Positions 1 to 7,153 of a DNA stretch of 36,054 nucleotides are shown in pieces. The notes beneath the pieces were generated by a model that saw only the letters and a list, made by a program, of their open reading frames with translations, made no database searches and had not been told where the DNA came from. The position numbers were made by a program, and so were the translations under genes. Every line of letters starts with the position of its first letter. Within the stretch, counting starts at the first letter, position 1. The stretch comes from Bacteroidota bacterium (GTDB taxonomy: Bacteria > Bacteroidota > Bacteroidia > J057 > JADKCL01), in contig JADKCL010000017.1 in the NCBI GenBank assembly GCA_016718825.1, positions 1 through 36,054 of the forward strand, in the 5' to 3' direction.

Positions 1-1
1 G

Positions 2-106
2 GGCATCCCGCAGGTTTCAAACGATGGGTTAGGCATTAAGATTCTGCGCAATCCGGCAGCATTGAGCAACACGAACAAGAAACCAGTGAGTGAATGCGAG
101 ACATGA
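2..106 (+). CDS. C-terminal end of an unidentified protein (partial)
   Basis: An open frame enters from the left edge and runs 34 codons to a TGA at 104-106, ending in ...NKKPVSECET. It is too short to identify and could be a chance open frame. Between it and the sigma-factor start near 294 there is AT-rich sequence with no open frame I can support. The call rests only on an open frame at the window edge in the same direction as the genes that follow. Confidence 0.2.
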   Translation, partial: GIPQVSNDGLGIKILRNPAALSNTNKKPVSECET

Positions 107-293
107 CCCAAGTACCAATTGAACTCAATGATAACGAATTATGGTTGAATTCAAAGGATAGATTCTGGTGGAATTCATCAAAGATCCACCTTTAAGACGC
201 ACTTTTTCTCCTGAAGGTCAAAAAATCTTTATTCGCCCATTAAACCCTTTCTCCGATCTTGCTTGTCAAAGCTCAAATCGCGCTTACCTCTCC

Positions 294-858
294 ATGGATT
301 CAGCCAAGAAACCGGCGAACCAGAAATCATCGCGGTATTGATGCAGAACCCTGTTCGAAAAGAACAGGGCTCATGGCGTTGATGGAGCTTTTCCAGCGAC
401 CTTTTTGTACTGCCAGTATTCGCAAAATGGCTCAAGGATCATGACGACAGTGACGACATTCTCCAAAACACGTTTGTCAAGGCTTGGCATGTTTTTTTGA
501 CGGGTTTCGGGCCGAATCTTCACTTCTTAAAACCTGGCTCTTCCGGATTGCGACAAATGAATGCCTCACGCTACGGAAAAGCGGAAAGCGGAACCTCAGT
601 ACCTTCGGGACATCGAAACAATCTCGGGCATAGTGAACAAGTAACTTCAACGATGACTGGGGAAGACATTTAGCAAAGGCTCGAAGCAGCTGTGGCCTTG
701 CCTGACAAACAAAAGCAGGTATTTGGATGAAATACTATGACGAAAATGAAATACCCGAGGATGGTCGAAATTTTGGCGAAACCGAAGGTTCGTCAAGGCC
801 AGCTTCCACCATGCGGTCAAAAAATTGAAAATTATCTTTCAGGCCGGTTAAACCATTT
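294..858 (+). pseudogene. ECF RNA polymerase sigma factor, broken by several frameshifts
   Basis: Reading across frames recovers a typical Bacteroidota ECF sigma-70 factor. It has an N-terminal part E-T-G-E-P-E-I-I-A-V-L-M-Q-N-P, then region 2 with D-D-I-L-Q-N-T-F-V-K-A-W and F-R-A-E-S-S-L-L-K-T-W-L-F-R-I-A-T-N-E. Region 4 reads L-P-D-K-Q-K-Q-V-F, M-K-Y-Y-D-E and a helix-turn-helix near M-V-E-I-L-A-K-P-K, ending around I-E-N-Y-L-S. At least five single-base shifts are needed; for example, lengthening the T-run at about 492-498 by one joins A-W-H-V-F to F-D-G-F-R. Such factors direct RNA polymerase to envelope-stress or other dedicated promoters. It is followed directly by a membrane protein that is probably its anti-sigma partner. 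The start ATG at 294 is an inference. Either a decayed gene or error-rich sequence. Confidence 0.7.
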
Positions 859-883
859 CCAAATCAACGATCAAAGTACTGTT

Positions 884-1466
884 ATGCGACACGAAGATTT
901 ACAGGAAGAAGATTGGAAGGACGTAGGTCCGCTACTCGCCCCTCGCTCAAGGCAAAGACGCCAGGCGGATATGCTCGAGGATATTTCCCGAAGGCCTGCC
1001 GGAAAGCGTTTTGAGTCGCATTCGCAGCCTTCCAAAAGAGAAAGCCAAGGAAACTCCGGTTATTCAAATGAACGCAGTGGCCAAGTTTCCAGCACGGCCG
1101 ATGCGCACGGTAGCGTTCCGACGTACCATGTTTTGGAGTGTAGCAGCTGGAATCGCGCTTTTGGCGATTTTCGGCACATATTTTCTCCTGAACACGGAGG
1201 AAAACACTGAAACCAACTATGCCGAAGAGCCATCCGGCAGGAGACCATGGTGCACCAGCTCTTGGATTCCAGGAAATCACGCCTTACCTCGACGTCACGG
1301 ATAGGAGTGATGAGCAATTTTTGCGGCATTGGGCAGCGAAGCGAAGGGCATTCGGAAGGAGAAGACCACGAAATGCAGCAAGATGAAGCCGCTGAATACC
1401 TTGAGGATGCTGAACTTGACGAAATTGATTGGCAGAATTGACATAGACTTTGAAGATTTGCAATAA
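884..1466 (+). pseudogene. Probable membrane anti-sigma factor / sigma-associated protein, frameshifted
   Basis: The start is ATG 884 (M-R-H-E-D-L-Q-E-E-D-W) about 30 bases after the sigma factor. After a frame change the product has a charged cytoplasmic part (E-S-V-L-S-R-I-R-S-L-P-K-E-K-A-K). A single membrane helix follows (W-S-V-A-A-G-I-A-L-L-A-I-F-G-T-Y-F-L-L), then an acidic tail with E-I-T-P-Y-L-D-V and D-E-A-A-E-Y-L-E-D-A-E, ending I-D-I-D-F-E-D-L-Q before TAA at 1464-1466. One transmembrane helix, a short cytoplasmic domain and a position between an ECF sigma factor and a Spy-like protein fit a membrane regulator that holds the sigma factor. No zinc-binding anti-sigma motif is visible, so the function is inferred from context. 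Three or more frameshifts. Confidence 0.5.
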
Positions 1467-1503
1467 AATGCTGTTGAAGAAAGAACTACAAAGAGGAAAG
1501 ATT

Positions 1504-2013
1504 ATGAAACGATGATGATTTTGATGGGCTTTGCTTTTGACCTTGCTTTCCGCAGCCGCTGATGGCCCAACCGCCTGCTGCCGGCGGGATTTGGAGCGCC
1601 ATTCGGTGGGATATATCACCAAGAAGCTGAGCTTGACGACGGACGAGGCCAAGGCTCTGGGCCGGTTTACGATGCCTACCGTGACGAAATGAAACTTGTG
1701 CGCGACGATCAGCGCGACATGTGCAATCGGCAAAGGAAAACTTTGGACACGATGACCGATCAAGAGGTCGAGACCGCGGGTCAACAAGATGCTCGACAAC
1801 CGCCGCAAGGAGCGGAGCATCACCCTCAAGTACCACGAGCAGTTCAAGAAAGTGATCAACATCCGCAAGGGGGCATGCCTACAAAGCCGAACGTGAGTTC
1901 ACGCTGTTGCTGTCGCGCGCTTGCAAAGCGACGGAAGGTGGCGCACCGGTGGTCCGGGCGGCCCGGGGCCCGGAGGCGGTGGACCCGGTGGCGGACGCAG
2001 GTTGCAGCGATAA
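1504..2013 (+). pseudogene. Spy/CpxP-like periplasmic protein, frameshifted
   Basis: Across frames this reads as a small exported protein. It has a signal peptide (M-K-R then M-M-I-L-M-G-F-A and L-M-A-Q-P-P), then helical, charged sequence: L-S-L-T-T-D-E-A-K-A-L, V-Y-D-A-Y-R-D-E-M-K-L-V-R-D-D-Q-R. Next come L-D-N-R-R-K-E-R-S-I-T-L-K-Y-H-E-Q-F-K-K-V-I and A-Y-K-A-E-R-E-F-T-L-L-L. It ends in a Gly/Pro-rich tail (G-G-P-G-G-P-G-P-G-G-G-G) at TAA 2011-2013. The helical pattern and position behind a sigma/anti-sigma pair match Bacteroidota Spy/CpxP-type periplasmic sensor or chaperone proteins. Several single-base shifts are needed, including one beside the codon for residue L of the A-L-Q-S-D-G-R-W-R-T segment near 1920. 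Confidence 0.55.
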
Positions 2014-2034
2014 TCTTGCTGTTCGGAAATCAAC

Positions 2035-2058
2035 GCCTCCTTTGGGGTGGCTTTTTTC
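2035..2058 (+). terminator. Probable intrinsic terminator after the sigma/anti-sigma/Spy module
   Basis: GCCTCC, a TTTGG loop and GGTGGC form a six-position stem with one T-T mismatch, followed at once by six T's. It lies 21 bases after the Spy-like stop codon. Confidence 0.55.
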
Positions 2059-2124
2059 TTCTGAAAGAGTTGTTCAATTAGCTGCAAGGGGTGACAAAGG
2101 TTCTCAAATCCTCTTGACATTGAT

Positions 2125-2132
2125 TATATTTG
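2125..2132 (+). promoter_or_regulatory. Candidate -7 element of the toxin-antitoxin operon
   Basis: TATATTTG matches the Bacteroidota -7 consensus TAnnTTTG exactly. It lies 16 bases before ATG 2148 and overlaps an upstream in-frame ATG at 2130, which supports the 2148 start. I do not see a convincing TTG 19-21 bases upstream. Confidence 0.4.
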
Positions 2133-2147
2133 AAAAAAAGGCCACCA

Positions 2148-2371
2148 ATGATTACCGTAAATACATCGTTAGAAATCCAGAAGATGATGGGGAAGCCCAC
2201 CATTAAGGGTTCCCGAATAACAGTAGAATTGATTTTGCGAAAACTCTCAGGAGGTCATTCCGTCGATGATTTGCTGAAAAGTTATCCCCACCTGAAAGGG
2301 AACAGATTGCAGCCGTTTTTGCTTACACTGCAGATATGGTTGCAATGAGGAGGTACGCGAAGCAATCATGA
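2148..2371 (+). CDS. DUF433 antitoxin-like protein (one frameshift)
   Basis: Small DUF433 (COG2442) protein, starting M-I-T-V-N-T-S-L-E and carrying the family core G-K-P-T-I-K-G-S-R-I-T-V-E-L-I-L, then G-G-H-S-V-D-D-L-L-K-S-Y-P-H-L. After a one-base shift near 2300 it continues E-Q-I-A-A-V-F-A-Y-T-A-D-M-V-A. Its TGA (2369-2371) overlaps the ATG of the next gene in an ATGA arrangement, typical of co-translated toxin-antitoxin partners. DUF433 proteins are usually paired with DUF5615 PIN-like proteins, and that is the case here. As given, the frame would stop early at about 2348; one added base restores the family-length protein of about 75 residues. Confidence 0.75.
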
Positions 2372-2707
2372 TCATTTTCGACGAAATGTCGAGGACTATT
2401 GATCAAGTTGCTTTCGGCGAAAGGCTATCAGAATATTTCCATTCGAAAAGAATTTCCGCGGAATTTGACCTTGAAGTCGGAAACGTTCGCGAACATGGAG
2501 GACTTTTGATTACTGAGGATAAAGATTTTGGGGAATTGATATTTTCACATCATATCGAAAAGGTTGCGTGTTATTTATTCGCTAACACCAACCGCCATAT
2601 TCCCGATTGAAGGCGCTGTTCTTCAGGCTATTGAGGACTATTCCGTGGACCCGCATTTACAATCATTACAGGTTTCTAAGTTGAAAGTAAGAACAAGGCG
2701 GCTTTGA
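2368..2707 (+). CDS. DUF5615 PIN-like toxin (frameshifted)
   Basis: The protein begins M-I-I-F-D-E-N-V-E-D-Y, with the acidic Asp-Glu near the N-terminus typical of DUF5615 PIN-like proteins. It contains the strongest family block R-E-H-G-G-L-L-I-T-E-D-K-D-F-G-E-L-I-F, and ends with a short strand K-L-K-V-R-T-R-R-L at TGA 2705-2707. At least three one-base shifts break it: near 2385, near 2440-2500, and after H-H-I-E-K-V at about 2565. The usual length is about 110 residues, and the repaired reading gives about that. DUF5615 proteins are predicted nucleases of the PIN fold acting as toxins with DUF433 partners. The stop abuts the convergent OmpA gene, whose stop is at 2708-2710. Confidence 0.7.
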
Positions 2708-4174
2708 TTACCTTCCTTCGGTCCTTCCAACTGACCTATTCCTCCAAAACTCCACCTCCACACGGCGATTCAAGGCTTTGCCTTCGTCCGTGTCATTGGT
2801 GCTGCATGGCCTTGATTCCCCATTCCAGCTGAGTTGATGCGCTTAGCATCAATCGCCTGACTGATGAGGTAATCCATCACGGCACGGGCACGGCTCTCCG
2901 AAAGCTTCAAGTTGTAGCCATCTTCGCCGTCGCTGTCGGTATGCCCGGACAATCGAATCTTCAAATCCGGATGGCTTTTCAGAAAGTCGGCCAAGCTATC
3001 CTTTGGCGATGAAGGTGCCGTGCAAAAAGACCCATTCGTTCCAATCGTCAAGGATTTTGCCATTGCTGAGCGTGATCAACTCGGTGGTATCCACGCCGAC
3101 TTGGCAATTGTTCATCCCCTGATCGTCGCGGGTGATTTGGAGTTGCAGTTCATCGAGGGCGTGATCGCTGACTTCCGCGAGGGAAACCCAGATGCTCAAA
3201 CAATACTTTTTCCCAGCGATCAAGGGCGTTTTTAGGCGCGTAGCCACAAATTCGCGGTAGTTTTGGCGCTCTTGGAGCATGGCCCAGATGCCGCCATATC
3301 CGTTGCCATTGTGGGGCATTTGTTCTCCTAATTCATTTTTAGGAACGGCTGCTGTACCGGTTCCGCAGACATGGTAAAAGTCCGGCGAATTTTGTTTGAT
3401 GCGCCAGGCGCGTGCATTTTGCAAGTCTTCCCGTTGTTTTGGGCAGGCGAAAAGTTGCTCAAAACCCGAATTGGGCACGAGGTTGTTGGGATCCTCGTCT
3501 TCTGCGACAAACAACTGGCTTTCACAACCTGACTTGCTCGTGCTTTCATACAATTCGAAGGCATCCAAGTAGGTGTAGGCGCGGTAATCGATTGCGGCAA
3601 AATGGCCGACTACCAAGGTTTTTTCGCCTCCTTTTGCCGTATAGGTTTTGGTAAACATTGCCCATCCGATGGATTCAGGGCTCATTTTCCAATTGGCATT
3701 CAATTGTGTGGCGACCGGAATGTCCAAAAGATCCCAATTTGGAATGGTCAACGAAGTATCCAAAAAACATGCCCGCAAGGCCATTCGACCGTCGCTACTT
3801 GGACTCGGCGCCGCTGCGGAATCGCAAACAATAGGCGCGACCCGCCACAAGCGGTTCTGCCAGATTGATCTGCAAAATTCCTTTCCTGATTTCCGCAAAG
3901 AATGCCCGCATAACCTGCGCCTTCAAACGCGTCGTGTGCCAAAAAGTTGTTGGGAACACCGACCGTTTCGAAGTTTTTGACGAAGCATTTGTTGAAATAG
4001 TCGGGCGTGCCCGTATTGGGGCTGCTCCAAAATGCGACGCGATCCAATTCGCCCCAGAGCCTTGGGACATTTTTTTCATGTCCTCAAATCCGCCGTTGGG
4101 AATGAGGTTTGGGCATAAGCAATGCCAAAATGGATCAAGCAGATCAGAGCAAGCAACGTTTCATGGCGCGGCAT
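2708..4174 (-). pseudogene. OmpA-family outer-membrane/peptidoglycan-binding protein, frameshifted and with an internal deletion
   Basis: Start at ATG 4174 gives a signal peptide (M-P-R-H-E-T-L-L-A-L-I-C-L-I-H-F-G-I-A-Y-A-Q). One added base in the run at 4108-4110 (- strand A3 to A4) joins it to N-L-I-P-N-G-G-F-E-D. Two tandem carbohydrate-binding-like modules follow, the second starting N-L-V-P-N-S-G-F-E-Q. These are the modules of Bacteroidota OmpA proteins that precede a C-terminal OmpA domain. That domain is partly present: F-L-K-S-H-P-D-L-K-I-R-L-S-G-H-T-D-S-D-G, then S-R-A-R-A-V-M-D-Y-L-I and N-R-R-V-E-V-E-F-W. Between G-T-F-I-A-K-G (about 3000) and D-S-L-A-D-F the end of module 2, the linker and the first OmpA strand are absent. 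That is a loss of well over 100 residues, unlike the one-base breaks elsewhere in it. The OmpA domain would bind peptidoglycan in the periplasm. Confidence 0.7.
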
Positions 4175-4358
4175 TCAGGATTTGGCATGCGCCGCAGTTG
4201 AGATCATAGACGGCTTTGCCTTCGGTGAGTTGTGCCAGCGTGACATCGGCAAACTTAGCCGTTCCACGGTCGGCATCTGCCTGAATCGGCGCAGCAATTT
4301 TTGTCGTTCCGCAAGCGACGGCAAACAAAAGGGTAGAGAGGAAGAAGTACTTTTTCAT
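4161..4358 (-). CDS. Cytochrome-c-like lipoprotein, apparently truncated
   Basis: This is a 65-residue lipoprotein with a lipobox (L-L-F-A-V-A-C-G). The body reads F-A-D-V-T-L-A-Q-L-T-E-G-K-A-V-Y-D-L-N-C-G-A-C-Q, very like the heme-binding start of small Bacteroidota cytochrome c lipoproteins, except that the final H of C-x-x-C-H reads Q. The frame ends 8 codons later, overlapping the start of the OmpA gene. Members of this type normally continue for some 60 residues with a methionine heme ligand, so the C-terminal half is missing. Either a deletion or a local sequence error. Located 65 bases downstream of the YitT start region on the same strand. As written it could not bind heme covalently in the usual way. 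Confidence 0.5.
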   Translation of the reverse strand: MKKYFFLSTLLFAVACGTTKIAAPIQADADRGTAKFADVTLAQLTEGKAVYDLNCGACQILNAAP

Positions 4359-4423
4359 TGGGGAATGATTTTCGCAATGATAGCAATTTTCGGGGATTGA
4401 AGGCGGCTTTATCGGTCGATATG

Positions 4424-5406
4424 TCAGTGATCCAACGCACGTTTTTTGATCATTCCGCCGCGCGTATCCCGTACAGAGCTCATTACAACAAATGCTTCAG
4501 CGTCAATGCGTTGAATTTCGGACTTGAGCTTATTCAATTCCAGCCTTGTGATGACCGTGTAAAGAATGTCAACTTCGGATGTTTCGCCGCGTCTGCCATA
4601 TCCTCCCTTGCCTTTGTACACGGTCACGCCACGTCCCATCTCCTTGGTGATCATGAGCCTGATTTCCTGGCTACGAATCGAAATAATGGTCACACCGGTA
4701 TATTCATCGATGCCATCGACGATATAGTCCAAAGTTTTGGAGGCAATCAGGTAGGTGATCAAGGCATACATTGCCGTTTCAAGGTTCAGAAGATAAGCTG
4801 CCACACTAAAAATAGCGACATTCAAGCCAATGATGATGTCGCCAATCGTTGTGCCCAACTTGCGGCTGAGGTAGATCGCTAAAACCTCCGTGCCGTCCAG
4901 CACGGCACCTCCTCTCACCGAAAAGCCAATGCCAGCTCCCAAGAAAAACCTCCAAAGATGGCCACCAAGAGACTGTCATGGGTGATTACCGGGAAATGTA
5001 TTGTTGAAACACATATCGCCAACGCGGAAATGGAAGCGGCTGATTTGAGCGCGAATTGCCGGTCAACCACCTTGAACGCCATGATCACAAAAGGGATGTT
5101 GATGATCACGATCAGAATTCCAAGCGACCATCCTGTCAGTTCAGAGGTCAAGAGGGAAATTCCCGTTGCGCCACCATCAATGAATTTGTTGGGCAGCAGA
5201 AATCCTTCCAATCCCAACGCTGCCAATCCGACCCCAATGGAGATGAGGATGAAGTCTTTCAGCCATTTTTTAGCCAAACGCTTAAATTCTTTGAGCGCTT
5301 TTTGAAACTCGGCAGGAGAAAGCACCTCATCTTTCTTCCGGTTTTTCCCCTTCGCCTTCTCACGACGGATGGAATTGACGATGATTTGCGTAAAAATGGG
5401 ACCCAT
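4424..5406 (-). CDS. YitT family membrane protein (DUF161/DUF2179), one frameshift
   Basis: The N-terminal part has a basic cytoplasmic stretch, then membrane helices containing L-E-G-F-L-L-P-N-K-F-I-D-G-G-A-T-G-I-S-L-L, the hallmark of YitT proteins. The C-terminal part holds the last helices (F-S-V-R-G-G-A-V-L-D-G-T-E-V-L-A-I) and a cytoplasmic DUF2179 domain (T-G-V-T-I-I-S-I-R-S-Q-E, G-R-G-V-T-V-Y-K-G-K-G-G-Y). The two parts lie in different frames; lengthening the A5 run at 4944-4948 (T5 to T6 on the coding strand) gives I-F-G-G-F-F-L-G-A-G-I-G and joins them cleanly. ATG 5406 is preferred over GTG 5439. YitT proteins are inner-membrane proteins, probably transporters, of uncertain substrate. 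About 327 residues, slightly longer than usual because of the N-terminal extension. Confidence 0.85.
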
Positions 5407-5527
5407 GAATTCTTGCGTTTGACGGTGACAATTCTGCACGATTGGCAGATCGCCCGATGCGGTGATTAGCCTAAAATACCATTAGAATACGGATACTGTG
5501 GTCGATTAGCTGTAGCAACACTGAATT

Positions 5528-6547
5528 TTAATGCAATTCTAACCCATTGAGCAAGGCTAGCACCGCCTCCGCACAACCCCATGAAACGGTGTATCCAGCG
5601 CCTCCGTGGCCGTAATTGTGAACAAATTCGCCGTCCCACTCGAGGCGGATGGTTGCTCGGCCCGGCCGTAATCCGACGACCTTGTCCAAAATTTCCACTT
5701 CACCAAGGTCGGGAACCAACCTTCGGCAACGGTCGATGATGCGATTCCCCAAATCCTCATCCCATTCCCACGAAGATTCTCCAGCCACCGCCGTGCCACC
5801 CAAGACGATGTCATGGGTACGCGGAAAGATGTAAGTGGCCTCAAATAATTCAGCTCCGTCCATTGAATCTGCAGAAACGAATGGAATGTTGGCCTGCCGG
5901 GCAATTTTTACCAATTGTCCCCGAATCGGATAAAGCGTTGGGTCATTTGCCAATTCCTTGGCTCCCAGGCCAGTGCAATTGATGACGATGGGTGATTCTG
6001 AATGCAAATCCGCTAGATTTTGAATCTCTCCGAGCTGAATTTCCCCGCCGCCTTGGCGGAACGTTTCCAGTAGATAGGGCAAGTAAATCGGCGTTTCAAT
6101 CATGGGAACGTCCATCACAAAGCCCATGGGCTGTCCATCGGTCAATTCGGCAGCAGTGGCATTGCGCCATCTTCCTTCCGGAATCGCGTCGAGCCACCAA
6201 GCCGACTCCTTAGACTGCACAAACTCCGTAAATTGGACCATCTTGACGCCCGTTTCCGGATTTTCTGACAAGGTTTCCAAAACCCTGTAAGTCGCTCGAC
6301 TCCAGCGGTTCACCGCTTCCAAAGGCCCTGTTTTGTAGGGAAACCAGATCGCGGCCGCGACCGCCGAGGTCGTGTCCGCAGGCATTTCCCGCGTATGGAT
6401 GCGCACACGATAGCCCGCGCGTTGCAACACGATCGCAGTCGTGAGGCCAGAAACGCCACAGCCGACGATGATCACAGTTGGAAGATTGGGCCGCGGGTGT
6501 TGCCATGCAGTTGTGTTATGGATCGATTCTACAAGGCTGATTTTCAA
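5528..6547 (-). CDS. D-amino-acid oxidase (FAD-dependent)
   Basis: The protein has 339 residues. The N-terminal FAD-binding Rossmann motif is V-I-I-V-G-C-G-V-S-G-L (residues about 26-36). The C-terminal part holds the D-amino-acid oxidase signature: G-L-R-P-G-R then V-H-N-Y-G-H-G-G-A-G-Y-T-V-S-W-G-C-A. Such enzymes oxidise D-amino acids to imino acids with release of H2O2; the imino acids hydrolyse to keto acids and ammonia. No signal peptide is evident, so it is probably cytosolic. The start is TTG 6547, overlapping the TGA of the upstream gene (TTGA), with AGGA about 7 bases upstream; no in-frame ATG lies before the FAD motif. It is the last gene of a three-gene operon. Which D-amino acid it prefers cannot be told from sequence. 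Confidence 0.9.
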   Translation of the reverse strand: MKISLVESIHNTTAWQHPRPNLPTVIIVGCGVSGLTTAIVLQRAGYRVRIHTREMPADTTSAVAAAIWFPYKTGPLEAVNRWSRATYRVLETLSENPETGVKMVQFTEFVQSKESAWWLDAIPEGRWRNATAAELTDGQPMGFVMDVPMIETPIYLPYLLETFRQGGGEIQLGEIQNLADLHSESPIVINCTGLGAKELANDPTLYPIRGQLVKIARQANIPFVSADSMDGAELFEATYIFPRTHDIVLGGTAVAGESSWEWDEDLGNRIIDRCRRLVPDLGEVEILDKVVGLRPGRATIRLEWDGEFVHNYGHGGAGYTVSWGCAEAVLALLNGLELH

Positions 6548-7143
6548 AGTGTTCCTTGAAAAAACTCCTTCAGGCGCTTGGCTTGCCGTAGGACCAGGGC
6601 GGCATCATCCTTGTGATAAAGCTGATATTCAGCCTCTTCCTCGTTGACCTTCTCAGTGTATTCCACGAGTTTGTCACCTTTGAAGTAGAATCGGTTTTCA
6701 CAGGTTTTTTCATTGTTCCCGCTGAATTCCTTGAAATAATAAAACAGCAAGTTGCCTTCGGAATCGAATAAGTATTCCTCGTTTTGGTCATTTGCACTGC
6801 GCTTGCTCGTGATGTTGAGCTTTCTCAGCACATACGATGGCCCGTTTTCGCCCTCCATGCTGCCGCGTTCAAACCAAAAGTCCCTGACGGCTCCATAGTT
6901 GCCGACTGCTGCCCATGGACTGTTTTTCTTGTTGACGGTCAGGCTGTTGAGGTAAAGTCGACAGGCTTCAGGTTCTTCCGCATTTTGGCATTCGAGAATT
7001 TTGTCGCCAATCTCCTTGTAAACCGCACGGATATGGTTGACCTCGACATTGTTTTGTGCAGTCAGTCGATTCCCATTTGCCGAAAAAAGCAATAGGAGCG
7101 GGGAAAGGATCAAAATCTGGAGAACACGAAGGCCATTTTTCAT
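6544..7143 (-). CDS. Secreted hypothetical protein
   Basis: The protein has 199 residues and a signal peptide (M-K-N-G-L-R-V-L-Q-I-L-I-L-S-P-L-L-L-L-F, cleavage likely after L-T-A-Q). ATG 7143 is chosen because the signal peptide starts there; the open frame extends further upstream, but into the preceding gene. The mature part is rich in Glu, Asn and Tyr with four cysteines and patterns such as G-N-L-L-F-Y-Y-F-K-E-F and N-R-F-Y-F-K-G-D-K-L-V, suggesting repeated beta-strands. I do not recognise the family. It lies 10 bases after the lipoprotein gene and overlaps the D-amino-acid oxidase gene by 4 bases, so the three are co-transcribed. Confidence 0.75.
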   Translation of the reverse strand: MKNGLRVLQILILSPLLLLFSANGNRLTAQNNVEVNHIRAVYKEIGDKILECQNAEEPEACRLYLNSLTVNKKNSPWAAVGNYGAVRDFWFERGSMEGENGPSYVLRKLNITSKRSANDQNEEYLFDSEGNLLFYYFKEFSGNNEKTCENRFYFKGDKLVEYTEKVNEEEAEYQLYHKDDAALVLRQAKRLKEFFQGTL

Positions 7144-7153
7144 TGATTCGGGT

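Noticed and set aside
349..369. Perfect inverted repeat CCCTGTTC-GAAAA-GAACAGGG
   Set aside because: Lies inside the sigma-factor coding sequence (N-P-V-R-K-E-Q-G) and has no T-run; probably incidental.
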